A DNA stretch of 64,000 bases from Mycobacterium scrofulaceum. GTDB lineage: Bacteria; Actinomycetota; Actinomycetes; Mycobacteriales; Mycobacteriaceae. Below the pieces are notes generated by a model that ran no database searches, had not been told where the DNA came from, and saw nothing but the letters and a program-made list of their open reading frames with translations. The stretch's first letter is position 1. Each line of letters opens with the position of its first letter. The stretch lies in NCBI RefSeq assembly GCF_002086735.1, contig NZ_MVIJ01000032.1, positions 1 to 64,000 of the forward strand, in the 5' to 3' direction. Positions 52,194-60,514 of this stretch are shown here, in pieces. The position numbers were made by a program, and so were the translations under genes.

Positions 52194-53102
52194 ATGAAAC
52201 GCCACAAGCCGATGGGGGCGCCGGCGGCGACGGGCCGGTCGCCGAACCTCGTGCTGGCGGCGCTCCTCCTCCTGTTGACCCTGGCGTGTGCGGTGCCAGT
52301 CGCTACCAGTGGCGCCGCGCCGGGGCCTGCGCAGGGCTGCGAGTCGCAGCAGCAGGCGCTCGATTCGATCAACGCCGAGATCGCCCGCCACAATGCCCAA
52401 CCGCACGACTTCATCGTGCCGAGGCAGCAGGCCGCGGCCGACGCCTATGACGCCGAAGCCGCCCAGCTCAACGCCCGTGGCACTCAGGCGCAAGCGAATC
52501 TCAACAGCTGCGCGGCCGTCGTCGCCAAATTGGCCGATCACGGAACGCTGCCTAAACCGTCGCAAGACAGGATCGACAAGATCAACGCGGCGAAGGCCCG
52601 GCTGCCGTCGGGGTACGCGCCGCCTGCGCCACCGCCCCGGAATTCGCTGGGCGGGGTGGCGGTCGCGCCCCCGATGCAGCCGGTCTTCAAGCAGCTGCGT
52701 CAGAAAGGGCCGTGGTCAGACGACCTGATACTGCAGGGGCAGGCCAAGCCGGGCGTCGGCGATCCCGACCCGGCGCGCAACGGCGCTCCGATACCGGGCA
52801 TGGCCAGCGATCCCTCGCGGCCCGCGGTCGTCGTCGATCACATCGTTCCGATCGCTGCGCTGATGTATGTGCCGGGGTTTCTCAACCTGCCCGCCGAGTA
52901 CATGTATATCGTGGCCAACTCGCCGCGCAACCTGCAATGGATGTCGGCCTACGCCAATGGCATGAAGAACTCCGATAGCGTCGCCCGGATCGGCAATGCC
53001 GATCCCAAGTGGGTCCAGGAGCAGGTGCAACTGGAAAACGACACCCGCGCGACGCTACAAGACCTGATCAACCAGTTACTCACCACGATCCCGCCCAGCT
53101 GA
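52194..53102 (+). CDS. Secreted protein with HNH-like (His-Me finger) nuclease motif
   Basis: This 302-residue protein has a basic N-terminus and a Sec-type hydrophobic signal (LVLAALLLLLTLACAVPVA) at about 19-37. A helical Gln/Ala-rich region (about 45-110) is bracketed by two cysteines (QGCESQ, NSCAAV), and a Pro-rich linker follows. The C-terminal part carries VVVDHIVPIAALMYVPGFLN followed by SPRNLQWMSAYANGMKNSD. This has the order and spacing of an HNH nuclease (DHI-P ... NLQ ... N-x-x-K) without zinc cysteines. The next ATG overlaps its stop by one base. A secreted nuclease, possibly a toxin, is inferred; no close named family is recognised. Confidence 0.65.
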   Translation: MKRHKPMGAPAATGRSPNLVLAALLLLLTLACAVPVATSGAAPGPAQGCESQQQALDSINAEIARHNAQPHDFIVPRQQAAADAYDAEAAQLNARGTQAQANLNSCAAVVAKLADHGTLPKPSQDRIDKINAAKARLPSGYAPPAPPPRNSLGGVAVAPPMQPVFKQLRQKGPWSDDLILQGQAKPGVGDPDPARNGAPIPGMASDPSRPAVVVDHIVPIAALMYVPGFLNLPAEYMYIVANSPRNLQWMSAYANGMKNSDSVARIGNADPKWVQEQVQLENDTRATLQDLINQLLTTIPPS

Positions 53103-53809
53103 TGACCGTCGAAAACATCCATATCGAACGGGTTCTCGGCCGTTTCGCGCATTCCGAGCCGGTCGTCCTCGCCGCGACCGGATCCGGCGCCGACGTGCCC
53201 GAATCCTGGCAGCCGATCGCGCGCTCCGACGCGGCGGAAGCCCGGCGCATGGCGGCCTTGTCGCTGTGGAACAGCGACTTTTTGCAACTGGTGCCCGACT
53301 TCGCCCAAGCGCTCGAGACCGAACTCGCCGACGTCCGGATCGGCCACCTGGCCGGAGAGGCCGTCCTGGTCTATGCCCTCGAGCATTACGACGACGAGCG
53401 GCACGTGGTCTGTTGGATCGGCTGGGATCCGGTCCTCGCCGCCGACACCGAATTGCGGTTCGCCGAAGCAATTCCCGATGCCGTGCGCCGCTTCTACCGG
53501 GAGACGCACGCCGGCTTCGTCGCGCCCGACTGGATGTCCAACGGCCCCATCCAGCCTCGACACCTGCAGACTTATGCCGAATACCTGGGCTGCCCGGAAG
53601 GACTGCCGGAAGGCAACTGGCCGCCCGACGCGGTGGACGCCACGCGGCTGCTGCTGCTGGCCACCACCGCGGACGCGCACCTGTGCGTGTCACCCGACCT
53701 TCCCCCGGGACAGGCCTTGACCGTGTACGGAGGAGTACCCGAGGCCCCGGAGGACTTCGGCGCCCTGCTTGACGAGACGATGACCGCCCAACTCGATGAA
53801 TTTGCCTGA
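53102..53809 (+). CDS. Cytosolic protein translationally coupled to the HNH-like gene, possible immunity protein
   Basis: This 235-residue acidic protein starts at ATG 53102, one base inside the stop of the HNH-like gene (TGATG), so the two are translated together. It has no signal peptide or membrane segment. Recognisable stretches such as HLAGEAVLVYALEHYDDERH and NWPPDAVDATRLLLLATTAD suggest an alpha/beta domain vaguely like SUKH-type immunity proteins, but similarity is too weak to name. Genomic position, acidity and cytosolic location fit an immunity partner of the nuclease. Function unproven. Confidence 0.55.
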   Translation: MTVENIHIERVLGRFAHSEPVVLAATGSGADVPESWQPIARSDAAEARRMAALSLWNSDFLQLVPDFAQALETELADVRIGHLAGEAVLVYALEHYDDERHVVCWIGWDPVLAADTELRFAEAIPDAVRRFYRETHAGFVAPDWMSNGPIQPRHLQTYAEYLGCPEGLPEGNWPPDAVDATRLLLLATTADAHLCVSPDLPPGQALTVYGGVPEAPEDFGALLDETMTAQLDEFA

Positions 53810-53817
53810 GCCGCAAT

Positions 53818-54390
53818 ATGACAACGCCCTATCCCGGTAACCCGTATGGACGGCCCTGGCCGCCGCAGCAGCCCTATGGCCCCCCGCCGGTGCCGCCGCC
53901 GTATGCCGCACCCCCACCGCAGCCCGGCCCGTGGATGCCGCCGGCGGGCGCCTGGTGGGGACCACCACCACCGGTGCCGCCGCGCCGCCGCAAGCAGGGC
54001 TGGCTGTACGCCGTGCTGGCGGTCATCGTGATCACCGTCGCCAGCGCCGTCGCGGCGATCGCCGCCTACGACCACTACCAGAACAGCGACCCCGTCAAGA
54101 TCAAGGCGTTGATCGGCGCCTTCTCCGACTCGGTCAGCCGGGGAAACCCGCAAGAAATCGCCACCCTCATGTGCCGCGAGGAAGCCGAACCGTATCTCGA
54201 TGCGGCCGCGGACCCCGGGGGCGAACTTGCCAACGCGCCAAAACCGAAATTCAGGATCGGTGACGTCGTCGTGCACGGCGACGCGGCGTCGGCCACTCTG
54301 ACATTCCAAGACAACCAAACGCAGACGATGTACTTTCGCAAAAATGCCGGCAAGTGGACCGTCTGTGCGCCCGCGAAGGATCAGATGTAG
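53818..54390 (+). CDS. Proline-rich single-pass membrane protein (DUF4878-like extracellular domain)
   Basis: This 190-residue protein has a Pro/Tyr/Trp-rich cytosolic N-terminus (about 1-55; PPPVPPPYAAPPPQPGPWMP), an Arg/Lys stop-transfer and one transmembrane helix (WLYAVLAVIVITVASAVAAI). The extracytoplasmic domain of about 100 residues (KALIGAFSDSVSRGNPQEIA ... VHGDAASATLTFQD) resembles DUF4878/lumazine-binding-like modules. The layout matches many mycobacterial cell-envelope accessory proteins. It starts 8 bases after the putative immunity gene, so the three are likely one operon. Confidence 0.7.
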   Translation: MTTPYPGNPYGRPWPPQQPYGPPPVPPPYAAPPPQPGPWMPPAGAWWGPPPPVPPRRRKQGWLYAVLAVIVITVASAVAAIAAYDHYQNSDPVKIKALIGAFSDSVSRGNPQEIATLMCREEAEPYLDAAADPGGELANAPKPKFRIGDVVVHGDAASATLTFQDNQTQTMYFRKNAGKWTVCAPAKDQM

Positions 54391-54444
54391 CGGAGCCGAG
54401 GCCTAGGTGGCCGCCGCCCCCGGAGCTGCCGTGAGAGACCGCGT

Positions 54445-55716
54445 TTACTGGCGTTGGGGAGCGAGGCGCTTCAACGCGAGTCCGCCTTCGAAGGGGCGGT
54501 AGCCGAATGCGGCTGGGGCGCGGTACCCGGTGTCGTCAAGGGGCGTATGCACTTCGGCCACGGTCGGCCCGATCTCGGCTGCGATCGGTGCCAGCGCGTC
54601 GAGGTCGAATCGGTACAGCCGGGCCGCGTTCTCCGCCAGGATTTTTCGGCACTCGCTTTCCGATCTGTTGTGTAGCGCCCACCGGATGGCCAGCCTGGAT
54701 TGCGGAGCGAAGCCCTCCTCGTGCGGGTAGTCGCTTCCCCACAGAATGTGGTCTGCACCCATGAAATCGATCATGGCTGATTCGAAGGGCGCCAATTCGC
54801 TGGCCAGGTAGCAGTTCCGCTGGGCGTACTGACTCGGCGTAAGGGTAAGCCCATCGACCGAGGAACCACCGAACATGCCGTACGTGCGGTTGCCGGCTTC
54901 GGATTTCATCGTCGGCACCATCGCATCGAGCATCATCAGTTGCTGCTGTACCCACAGTGTGCCCTGCTCGGTCGGGGCGAACCGTAGCGTGGGGTGACGC
55001 TCGAAAACCCCGGCCAGGATGAGATGTCCCAGGGTGCGCTGGGCCCACAGCGCCATTTCCGTGATGAGCACGGCGTTGGATGCCGGCTGGTCCATGGGCA
55101 TTGCCGGACTTCCCGGCCCGCCGTGCTGCACGATCGTCAGATCCAGTTCGCTGCACAGCTGCCAAATCGGCTCATATCGAGTGTGGAACAGCGGGGCGAC
55201 ATTGGGGTCGCCCGGCGATACCGGGGGCAGCAGCACCCCACCGAAGCAGCCTTGCTCGTTGCCCCAACGAATCTCGTCCAGCGCGGCGTCGACGTCGTTG
55301 GGGAATACCTGGATCAGTCCTCGTCGGCGTGCGGGTGCGCGCGAACAAAAATCGACCTGCCATCGGTTGTGCGCTTGCACGCCCGCCCAGCGGTGTTCGA
55401 ACTCTGCCCGGTTCTGGGGCAACGAGATGGTGATGTTGGGAGACGTCGGGAAGAAGGGAGGAACGGTGTTGGGCAGCAACAACTCCGCTGCAATCCCGTC
55501 AGCGTCCATCTCGGAAATGCGCAACTCATGGTCCCAGTTGCGCTTTGCGGTGGCGATGATCAAGTCATCGAAAGGACTGGCATACGTCTTGGCCCACGCG
55601 TCGAAGTCGTCGTGCAAAGCCTGCGGGAGATACGGCTTGTATTCGAGGAGGTCGGCACCGGCGTGGGTATCCGCCGAAATCACGGTGTAGCGGGATCGGG
55701 TCTCAGGGGTGGCCAT
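54445..55716 (-). CDS. Amidohydrolase-2 family metal-dependent hydrolase
   Basis: This 423-residue TIM-barrel hydrolase has SADTHAGADLLEYKPYLP near the N-terminus (metal-binding Asp/His), the HGG of TIVQHGGPGSPAMPMDQP, and FMGADHILWGSDYPHEEGF with the metal-site Asp. It is of the mycobacterial long amidohydrolase group, distinct from the one at 20759. ATG 55716 (MATPETRSRY) is preferred to TTG 55719. It lies downstream of the Mce-associated genes on the same strand with a 139-base gap and may be separate from the mce operon. Confidence 0.85.
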   Translation of the reverse strand: MATPETRSRYTVISADTHAGADLLEYKPYLPQALHDDFDAWAKTYASPFDDLIIATAKRNWDHELRISEMDADGIAAELLLPNTVPPFFPTSPNITISLPQNRAEFEHRWAGVQAHNRWQVDFCSRAPARRRGLIQVFPNDVDAALDEIRWGNEQGCFGGVLLPPVSPGDPNVAPLFHTRYEPIWQLCSELDLTIVQHGGPGSPAMPMDQPASNAVLITEMALWAQRTLGHLILAGVFERHPTLRFAPTEQGTLWVQQQLMMLDAMVPTMKSEAGNRTYGMFGGSSVDGLTLTPSQYAQRNCYLASELAPFESAMIDFMGADHILWGSDYPHEEGFAPQSRLAIRWALHNRSESECRKILAENAARLYRFDLDALAPIAAEIGPTVAEVHTPLDDTGYRAPAAFGYRPFEGGLALKRLAPQRQ

Positions 55717-55855
55717 CAATCATCTCCTCAATGAGAATGCGGCACCGGTCATCATTGCCTGGCCGATAGTTTATGCATGATCGAAATTTCATTCAGCGTT
55801 ATCAACGCCCCTCCCGAAGAAGGCCGCTCTTCACAAATCACCAAATGCAATGTGG

Positions 55856-56491
55856 CTAGATGGGATCAAATGCCGAGATGAGCCAGCTGCCGTGGCTTTT
55901 GGTCATGCTGACCATGACGCTGCTGGCGGTCTGAACCGGCTCAGGTTGATCCTTGCTCGTTGTGATCTGATCGAGGAAGACCAGCACCCTGGCGGTGTCT
56001 GGGTGCAGTTCGCTGATGACGGCGCGCTTGACCGTGGCTTGGGTGTTGACGGCTTTCTGCTTGGCTGCGGGCGCCACGATTTGGTCGGCGAATTTGCCGT
56101 AGTACGTCAAGAAGTCACCGGTCAGGTGTGACTTTGCAGCAGCCAGGTCGCTTTCCAGTTTGTCGGGTGTGTAGGACAGCAGCGCGACGGTTCCCTCGGT
56201 TGCAGCACCGATCACCGACTTTGCCGTGGCGTCGTTGGTCTGCTGGTCGTGTCGATACTGGCCGAAGTACAGTATGGCGGTTCCGGTGGCGGCCGCCACC
56301 AACAGCAAACCGATGATGAGTAGCGGCCAATGCGATAGTGCGCGCCGTATCCGGCTGCGGGGCGTCTCGGTGTCGTCGTCTGTGGGCGGCAATCGGTTGT
56401 CACCGCAAATGTCCTTGCGCTGGCCCCCACCGGACGCCGCCGCGGCGAGTTCCACGTTGAGGTCGTGGCTTTCGAGCTGCCCGATCGTCAT
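55856..56491 (-). CDS. Mce-associated membrane protein
   Basis: This 211-residue protein has a hydrophilic N-terminal region, one transmembrane helix at about 55-75 (WPLLIIGLLLVAAATGTAIL) and an extracytoplasmic NTF2-like domain ending GSWLISAFDPI. Mce-associated (Mas) proteins stabilise Mce lipid transporters. It overlaps the preceding Mas gene by 4 bases (ATGA), so it is the last gene of the mce operon here. ATG 56491 is the clear start. Confidence 0.85.
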   Translation of the reverse strand: MTIGQLESHDLNVELAAAASGGGQRKDICGDNRLPPTDDDTETPRSRIRRALSHWPLLIIGLLLVAAATGTAILYFGQYRHDQQTNDATAKSVIGAATEGTVALLSYTPDKLESDLAAAKSHLTGDFLTYYGKFADQIVAPAAKQKAVNTQATVKRAVISELHPDTARVLVFLDQITTSKDQPEPVQTASSVMVSMTKSHGSWLISAFDPI

Positions 56492-57339
56492 GGGATGAAC
56501 TCCATGCTCGACATCTTGATTTTCCCACCGTCGCGGGCCAGTTTGACGCTCAACCGCCAGGAGCGTGGCTGCTCGGGGGCGCCGGCGGTATTGGAGAGCG
56601 TGGAGCTGGCGGCAACGGCCACGGCTGCGGTGTCCTCGGTCATGGATTCCAGGCATGCGGCTTGCACGGTCGTCTTGGTCGAGACCTTCGCAGTCTGCGC
56701 GGCTTTGACGAACTCCGCGGCCGCGCCGCGGAAGTCATCCCTGAACTGGCCGGTCGAGCTGTCGATGATGCGCTGTACATCGTCTTTGGCGCTGTCGGCG
56801 CTGATCGACATCAGGGTGACGACGACTTGTCGTGCGGCGGCTGTGAATTCCGCGGCGCGCTGTTGCTTGTCCAGCAGCTGATCGTGGTGTCGGACCATGA
56901 CAGCGCTCGCGGCGAGAAGCGCTGCGGTGCAGAGCATCCCGACGGCGGCCACCATTGTGGTTCGTTTCGGTCGGCGGAAGTATGTCTTTCTCTGCCGCCA
57001 GCGCGCCTTGCCGCCTTGATCGGGCAGTTCAGTGGCATCGGTGATCGTCGGTTCGGCGACTAGAGTCGCGGAGCAGTCCAGTTCATCAGCTTCGTCAGCG
57101 GGAGTTGCTGCCCTATCGTCGGCCGGTGTCTCAGCGGTTTCCGCCGACCGCGTGTCGGTCGCCTCGTTCTGTCGGCGCCGGCGGATGGCCTGGACGCGCG
57201 CCCGGGCGGCGGCGGCGAGTGCTTCGGCTTCGGCAGCTTCCGCCTCCGCCGCCTCGATGAGGTGAGCATCGTCGTGCCGCTCCGAGGTGACATCGAGAGA
57301 GCTCGCGTCCCGGTTCTCGAACGAATTCGCGGCGGGCAT
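56488..57339 (-). CDS. Mce-associated membrane protein with charged coiled-coil N-terminus
   Basis: This 283-residue protein has an Ala/Glu-rich helix (EAAEAEAAEAEALAAAARAR) followed by Arg residues, a low-complexity linker and a transmembrane segment (MVAAVGMLCTAALLAASAVM) at about 140. The extracytoplasmic domain ends GKIKMSSMEFIP, with a Cys in VQAACLESM. This is the typical Mas architecture. ATG 57339 has a gagaggg ribosome site. It is coupled with the second Mas gene downstream and separated by 160 bases from the MmpS-like gene upstream. Confidence 0.87.
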   Translation of the reverse strand: MPAANSFENRDASSLDVTSERHDDAHLIEAAEAEAAEAEALAAAARARVQAIRRRRQNEATDTRSAETAETPADDRAATPADEADELDCSATLVAEPTITDATELPDQGGKARWRQRKTYFRRPKRTTMVAAVGMLCTAALLAASAVMVRHHDQLLDKQQRAAEFTAAARQVVVTLMSISADSAKDDVQRIIDSSTGQFRDDFRGAAAEFVKAAQTAKVSTKTTVQAACLESMTEDTAAVAVAASSTLSNTAGAPEQPRSWRLSVKLARDGGKIKMSSMEFIP

Positions 57340-57499
57340 TGCCGTCCCTCTCTCCGTTTCCGCCAGGTGTGAGCGAAGCTGACCCGGCGGTTGGTTGATA
57401 CCAGCGGCTAATAGAGCACACGGTAAGCCCCGGCGAGGCGGTCGCGGACTGTGGTTCCCGCTCAGTGAGCATTCACCTCGTGTACCTGTGACCGCGGAG

Positions 57500-57937
57500 T
57501 TACCAGTGGCGCACCGAACACAACGCGCCTCTGGCACCGTTGTTGGTGGCCACGACTGTCCCATCCACGGCGAGTTCGCAGTGAAAGTCCGCCGTGGCCG
57601 GCGACATCCCGCCGGTGGCGATGACCATGGCCCATTCATCGGGAGCTGCCAACCAGACGTCCCGGATCCACCGTGTGCCTGGACCCACGTCGGCTTCGAC
57701 CTTGGGGCTGAATTGGTAGGGGTCGTGGCTGTATTCGGCCCAGCCGGGTGGATCGGCGTCCCGGAAGTAGATGGCTGCGTTGACGCGGCGCTGCGCGGTA
57801 ACGGTGTAGGTGACGTGGTGCAGCACCGGCTCGTCGGCGCGGGCAACCGGCGTCGCGGCTACGACCGTCGCGACGACGATTGTCGCCGCCAGCCCGGCGA
57901 GGGACTGCGCGGCGCGCCTGAGCATGTTGTTCGCCAC
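57500..57937 (-). CDS. Exported MmpS-like protein of the mce operon
   Basis: This protein of about 145 residues has a signal peptide (SLAGLAATIVVATVVAATPVARA) and a small beta-sandwich domain. The block HVTYTVTAQRRVNAAIYFRD and the two cysteines (DFHCELAV, ALCSVRHW) resemble the extracytoplasmic domain of MmpS proteins. GTG 57937 is favoured because gaggtg lies six bases upstream; ATG 57925 and GTG 57943 are alternatives. It is the third small exported product after mceF. Confidence 0.65.
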   Translation of the reverse strand: MANNMLRRAAQSLAGLAATIVVATVVAATPVARADEPVLHHVTYTVTAQRRVNAAIYFRDADPPGWAEYSHDPYQFSPKVEADVGPGTRWIRDVWLAAPDEWAMVIATGGMSPATADFHCELAVDGTVVATNNGARGALCSVRHW

Positions 57938-57953
57938 GGTCACCTCGGGTGAT

Positions 57954-58397
57954 TCAGGTGTCGCCACGAACCCACCGGGGTGCACCGTCGACAGACAGGC
58001 AGGTGAGGAACAGCCCATCGGGGGCTTGTGCGACCGAGTTCTCGAAGCCCTCGCAGTTGGAGTTCTCATCTTTGATTCCCCACATCGAGGGCGAACGGAA
58101 GTACCGGGGTTCATAACGCCGCGGAGATCCGCAGAAGACCAACCTGCCCCACGAGGTGGTGCCGAACACGAAGTGGGTGGTGTCCGGGCACGGCGCGCCC
58201 AGCACGACACCTCCGGTGATACCCGGGACGCAGGACGGGTCGTCACATGCGGACGGTCCGGCCCACGCGTGGACGGGTGTGCACGCAACGAGGGCCGTCA
58301 CCGCCATGGCCGCGGGCAGGATCGCTCGCACCGCAAGAGTTTTCAAACGTGGGGATGCGACAAGACCCGCAGGTTGCCGGGGTATGGACGGTTTCAT
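57954..58397 (-). CDS. Exported cysteine-rich protein of the mce operon, unknown function
   Basis: This 147-residue protein has a signal sequence (LPAAMAVTALVACTPVHAWA) and a mature domain with six cysteines (SACDDPSCVPG, APCPDTT, VFCGSP, SNCEGF, LTCLSV) that could form three disulfides. Recognisable segments are FVFGTTSWGRLVFCGSP and YFRSPSMWGIKDENSNCEG. I know no named family. It is 9 bases downstream of the preceding exported-protein gene and so part of the mce operon. Confidence 0.7.
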   Translation of the reverse strand: MKPSIPRQPAGLVASPRLKTLAVRAILPAAMAVTALVACTPVHAWAGPSACDDPSCVPGITGGVVLGAPCPDTTHFVFGTTSWGRLVFCGSPRRYEPRYFRSPSMWGIKDENSNCEGFENSVAQAPDGLFLTCLSVDGAPRWVRGDT

Positions 58398-58406
58398 TCT
58401 CGACCC

Positions 58407-58928
58407 TCACCCCGCCTTGACGAGCTTGAACGGCATGCTGATGAACCATGTCTTACTGCGTCCGCAGGCGCCGCTGACGCCGGTCGTCTCGTCGGCGCCG
58501 GTGAGAACGGGCGAGCTTGGATCGACGGCATCTCCGTCGGGGTTGGTGGGGGCGAACCTGAAGACCTGGAATCCCTGAGACGCGGTTCCGTCCGGGCAGG
58601 GCTGCCAGTTGTCGACGATGTGCTTGACGAACCAGACACCGCCGGTTTGATAGATCGGTGCTCGCCAGCCCCAGTCACTGACTACCGTGCCGGTGCACTC
58701 GGTGGGATAGCTGCAGGTCGTGTTGATGGTCCAGATGCTTCGGATGCTGGCCTCGTTGTGAAAGATTTCGTTGGTCTTGGCCCACTCCCCGTTCGATGTC
58801 GCGGTGTAGGTGCCGTTCAGGCCCCAGTCGCCGGCCGCGTCGCCAGGTGGCGCAGTGCTCAGCGACGCGATCACGACGGCGCCGATGAGGGCCGCGGTCT
58901 GGAGACCTGGGCGCGTGCGCTTGCTCAT
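58407..58928 (-). CDS. Exported protein of the mce operon, unknown function
   Basis: This 173-residue protein has a signal peptide (AALIGAVVIASLSTAPPGDAA) and a beta-rich mature domain with four cysteines in positions suitable for two disulfides (TTCSYPTECTG, QPCPDG, GACGRSK). The segment DWGLNGTYTATSNGEWAKTN recurs in exported proteins that follow mce operons in other mycobacteria, as I recall. Its start overlaps the mceF stop by 4 bases (ATGA), so it is coupled to the Mce proteins and may act with them. Confidence 0.75.
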   Translation of the reverse strand: MSKRTRPGLQTAALIGAVVIASLSTAPPGDAAGDWGLNGTYTATSNGEWAKTNEIFHNEASIRSIWTINTTCSYPTECTGTVVSDWGWRAPIYQTGGVWFVKHIVDNWQPCPDGTASQGFQVFRFAPTNPDGDAVDPSSPVLTGADETTGVSGACGRSKTWFISMPFKLVKAG

Positions 58929-60514
58929 GTGGGGAAGAGGTCTTTCCAGGACCGCGTACCGGCGTGGGGGACCAGGTCCGATTGCCGATACACGGTGCCG
59001 TCGGGGGCGGCGTACCGGCCGGTTCGGGGGTCATAAGTTGCGACGGCAACCGATGGGCCGGCCCGCTCGGGTGTGTAGGCACTCGGCGCGGCAGCCGGGG
59101 GCGGCCCCTCGGAACCGTCAGGTGGCGGCGCTGGGGCCGGGGCGGGCAGCGGCGAATCCGGCAGGGGCGCGGGCGCGGGGCCGGCCGCTGGCGGCAGCGG
59201 TCCCGGCGGCGGGGTGCCCTCGAGTGGTCCGAAGATTTGGTCTCCGAAGCTGACGCGGTCATCGGGCGGAACGCCCTGCGCGACGAGGTTCGGATCGATG
59301 GGGTAGGGACCCAGGACGTGTTGGCGGATTGCCAACGGCTCGAAAGGTTTGTCGCTGTTGCAGATTTCGACCGTGGGCGCGCGCTTGCCGGGATGGCCCA
59401 TGCACGGGTAGTTCCGGGCGCCGCGCACCCCAATGGGTGAATCCTGCGGCAGTTTGCAGTACAGGCCGTCGGGAGTGTCGATCACCGTGGTGTCCTCCGG
59501 TGACCGCCACGACGACGGCGGCAAGAACCCTACCGTGCAGGCCGGCGGGTCGCCGATGGTAAGGGTGAAGTCGCCCAGCGAGAATCCGGTGGGATTGTTC
59601 TTGGGGGCGCCGTAGGACTGAGTGGAGGCGATGGTGGGCGGCAGCAACACCAGCAGCTGCTCGAGGGAGGGGTGATAGGTGACACCGACCTGGCCCAGCG
59701 TGGTGAGGTTCGCCAGGAGCATCGGCAGCGTCGGCTTGACCTGGTTGAACAGGCGTGACGCCTCATCGGCGGCCCCTGGTGCCGCGCGCAGCAGCGTCCG
59801 CGTCTGGTGGTCGTCGGCGACAAGTTGTTGGCTGATGCCGGCGAGGCTGCGTGCCCACGTGCGGATGGCGTCGCCGGACTGCGCCTGGCCGTCGAGCAGG
59901 GGCCGGCTGTCGTCGATGAGGGTGCGTGACCGCTCGGCGTTGGCGTTGGCGTCGCCGATGAGTTGTGACGAGGAGTCCAGCAGCGACCCGACGTCGTACC
60001 CGGACCCGTTGAAGGCCTTGAACGTTTCGTTGAGCAGGCCGCTGATCTTGGTCTTGGGGACGCTGTCGATCAGTGTGCTGACTTGATCCAACATCGGTCC
60101 GACGGCCTGTGGGATCGAGGTGTGTGCCGCGGGAATGATCGAGCCGTCGTGTAGGTAAGGTCCTGCCGCCGTCGCCGGCTGCAGGTCCACATATTGCTCT
60201 CCGACCGCCGATACGCTGAGCACTTCTGCGCGCAGATCCGCCGGGATTTCTGGGCTGGTGTTCAACGACAGTGTGGCCACGGCGCCGGCGCGGGTGGGCC
60301 GGACGTCGGTGACTTTTCCGACCTCCACTCCTCGATAGGTCACGTTGGAAAACCGGTAGAGTCCGCCGGTGCCCGGCAATTCCAGCGTGACGCGCATGCG
60401 GCCGACGCCCAGCAGGGTGGGCACTTGCAGGTACTCGACGATCATCACGGTCATCCCGATGACCGACGCGATGGTGAAGATGGTCAGCTGAATTCGGACG
60501 AAGCGCGTCAACAT
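58925..60514 (-). CDS. mceF: Mce family protein MceF
   Basis: This 529-residue substrate-binding subunit belongs to an Mce lipid importer. An N-terminal transmembrane segment (IQLTIFTIASVIGMTVMIVE) precedes the MCE/MlaD domain (NVTYRGVEVGKVTDVRPT; SVSAVGEQYVDLQPAT), a long helical region and a Pro-rich C-terminus. The C-terminal residues include DPRTGRYAAPDGTVYRQSDL, typical of MceF. The ATG overlaps the mceE stop by one base. It belongs to the helical-needle set that spans the periplasm. Confidence 0.93.
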   Translation of the reverse strand: MLTRFVRIQLTIFTIASVIGMTVMIVEYLQVPTLLGVGRMRVTLELPGTGGLYRFSNVTYRGVEVGKVTDVRPTRAGAVATLSLNTSPEIPADLRAEVLSVSAVGEQYVDLQPATAAGPYLHDGSIIPAAHTSIPQAVGPMLDQVSTLIDSVPKTKISGLLNETFKAFNGSGYDVGSLLDSSSQLIGDANANAERSRTLIDDSRPLLDGQAQSGDAIRTWARSLAGISQQLVADDHQTRTLLRAAPGAADEASRLFNQVKPTLPMLLANLTTLGQVGVTYHPSLEQLLVLLPPTIASTQSYGAPKNNPTGFSLGDFTLTIGDPPACTVGFLPPSSWRSPEDTTVIDTPDGLYCKLPQDSPIGVRGARNYPCMGHPGKRAPTVEICNSDKPFEPLAIRQHVLGPYPIDPNLVAQGVPPDDRVSFGDQIFGPLEGTPPPGPLPPAAGPAPAPLPDSPLPAPAPAPPPDGSEGPPPAAAPSAYTPERAGPSVAVATYDPRTGRYAAPDGTVYRQSDLVPHAGTRSWKDLFPT

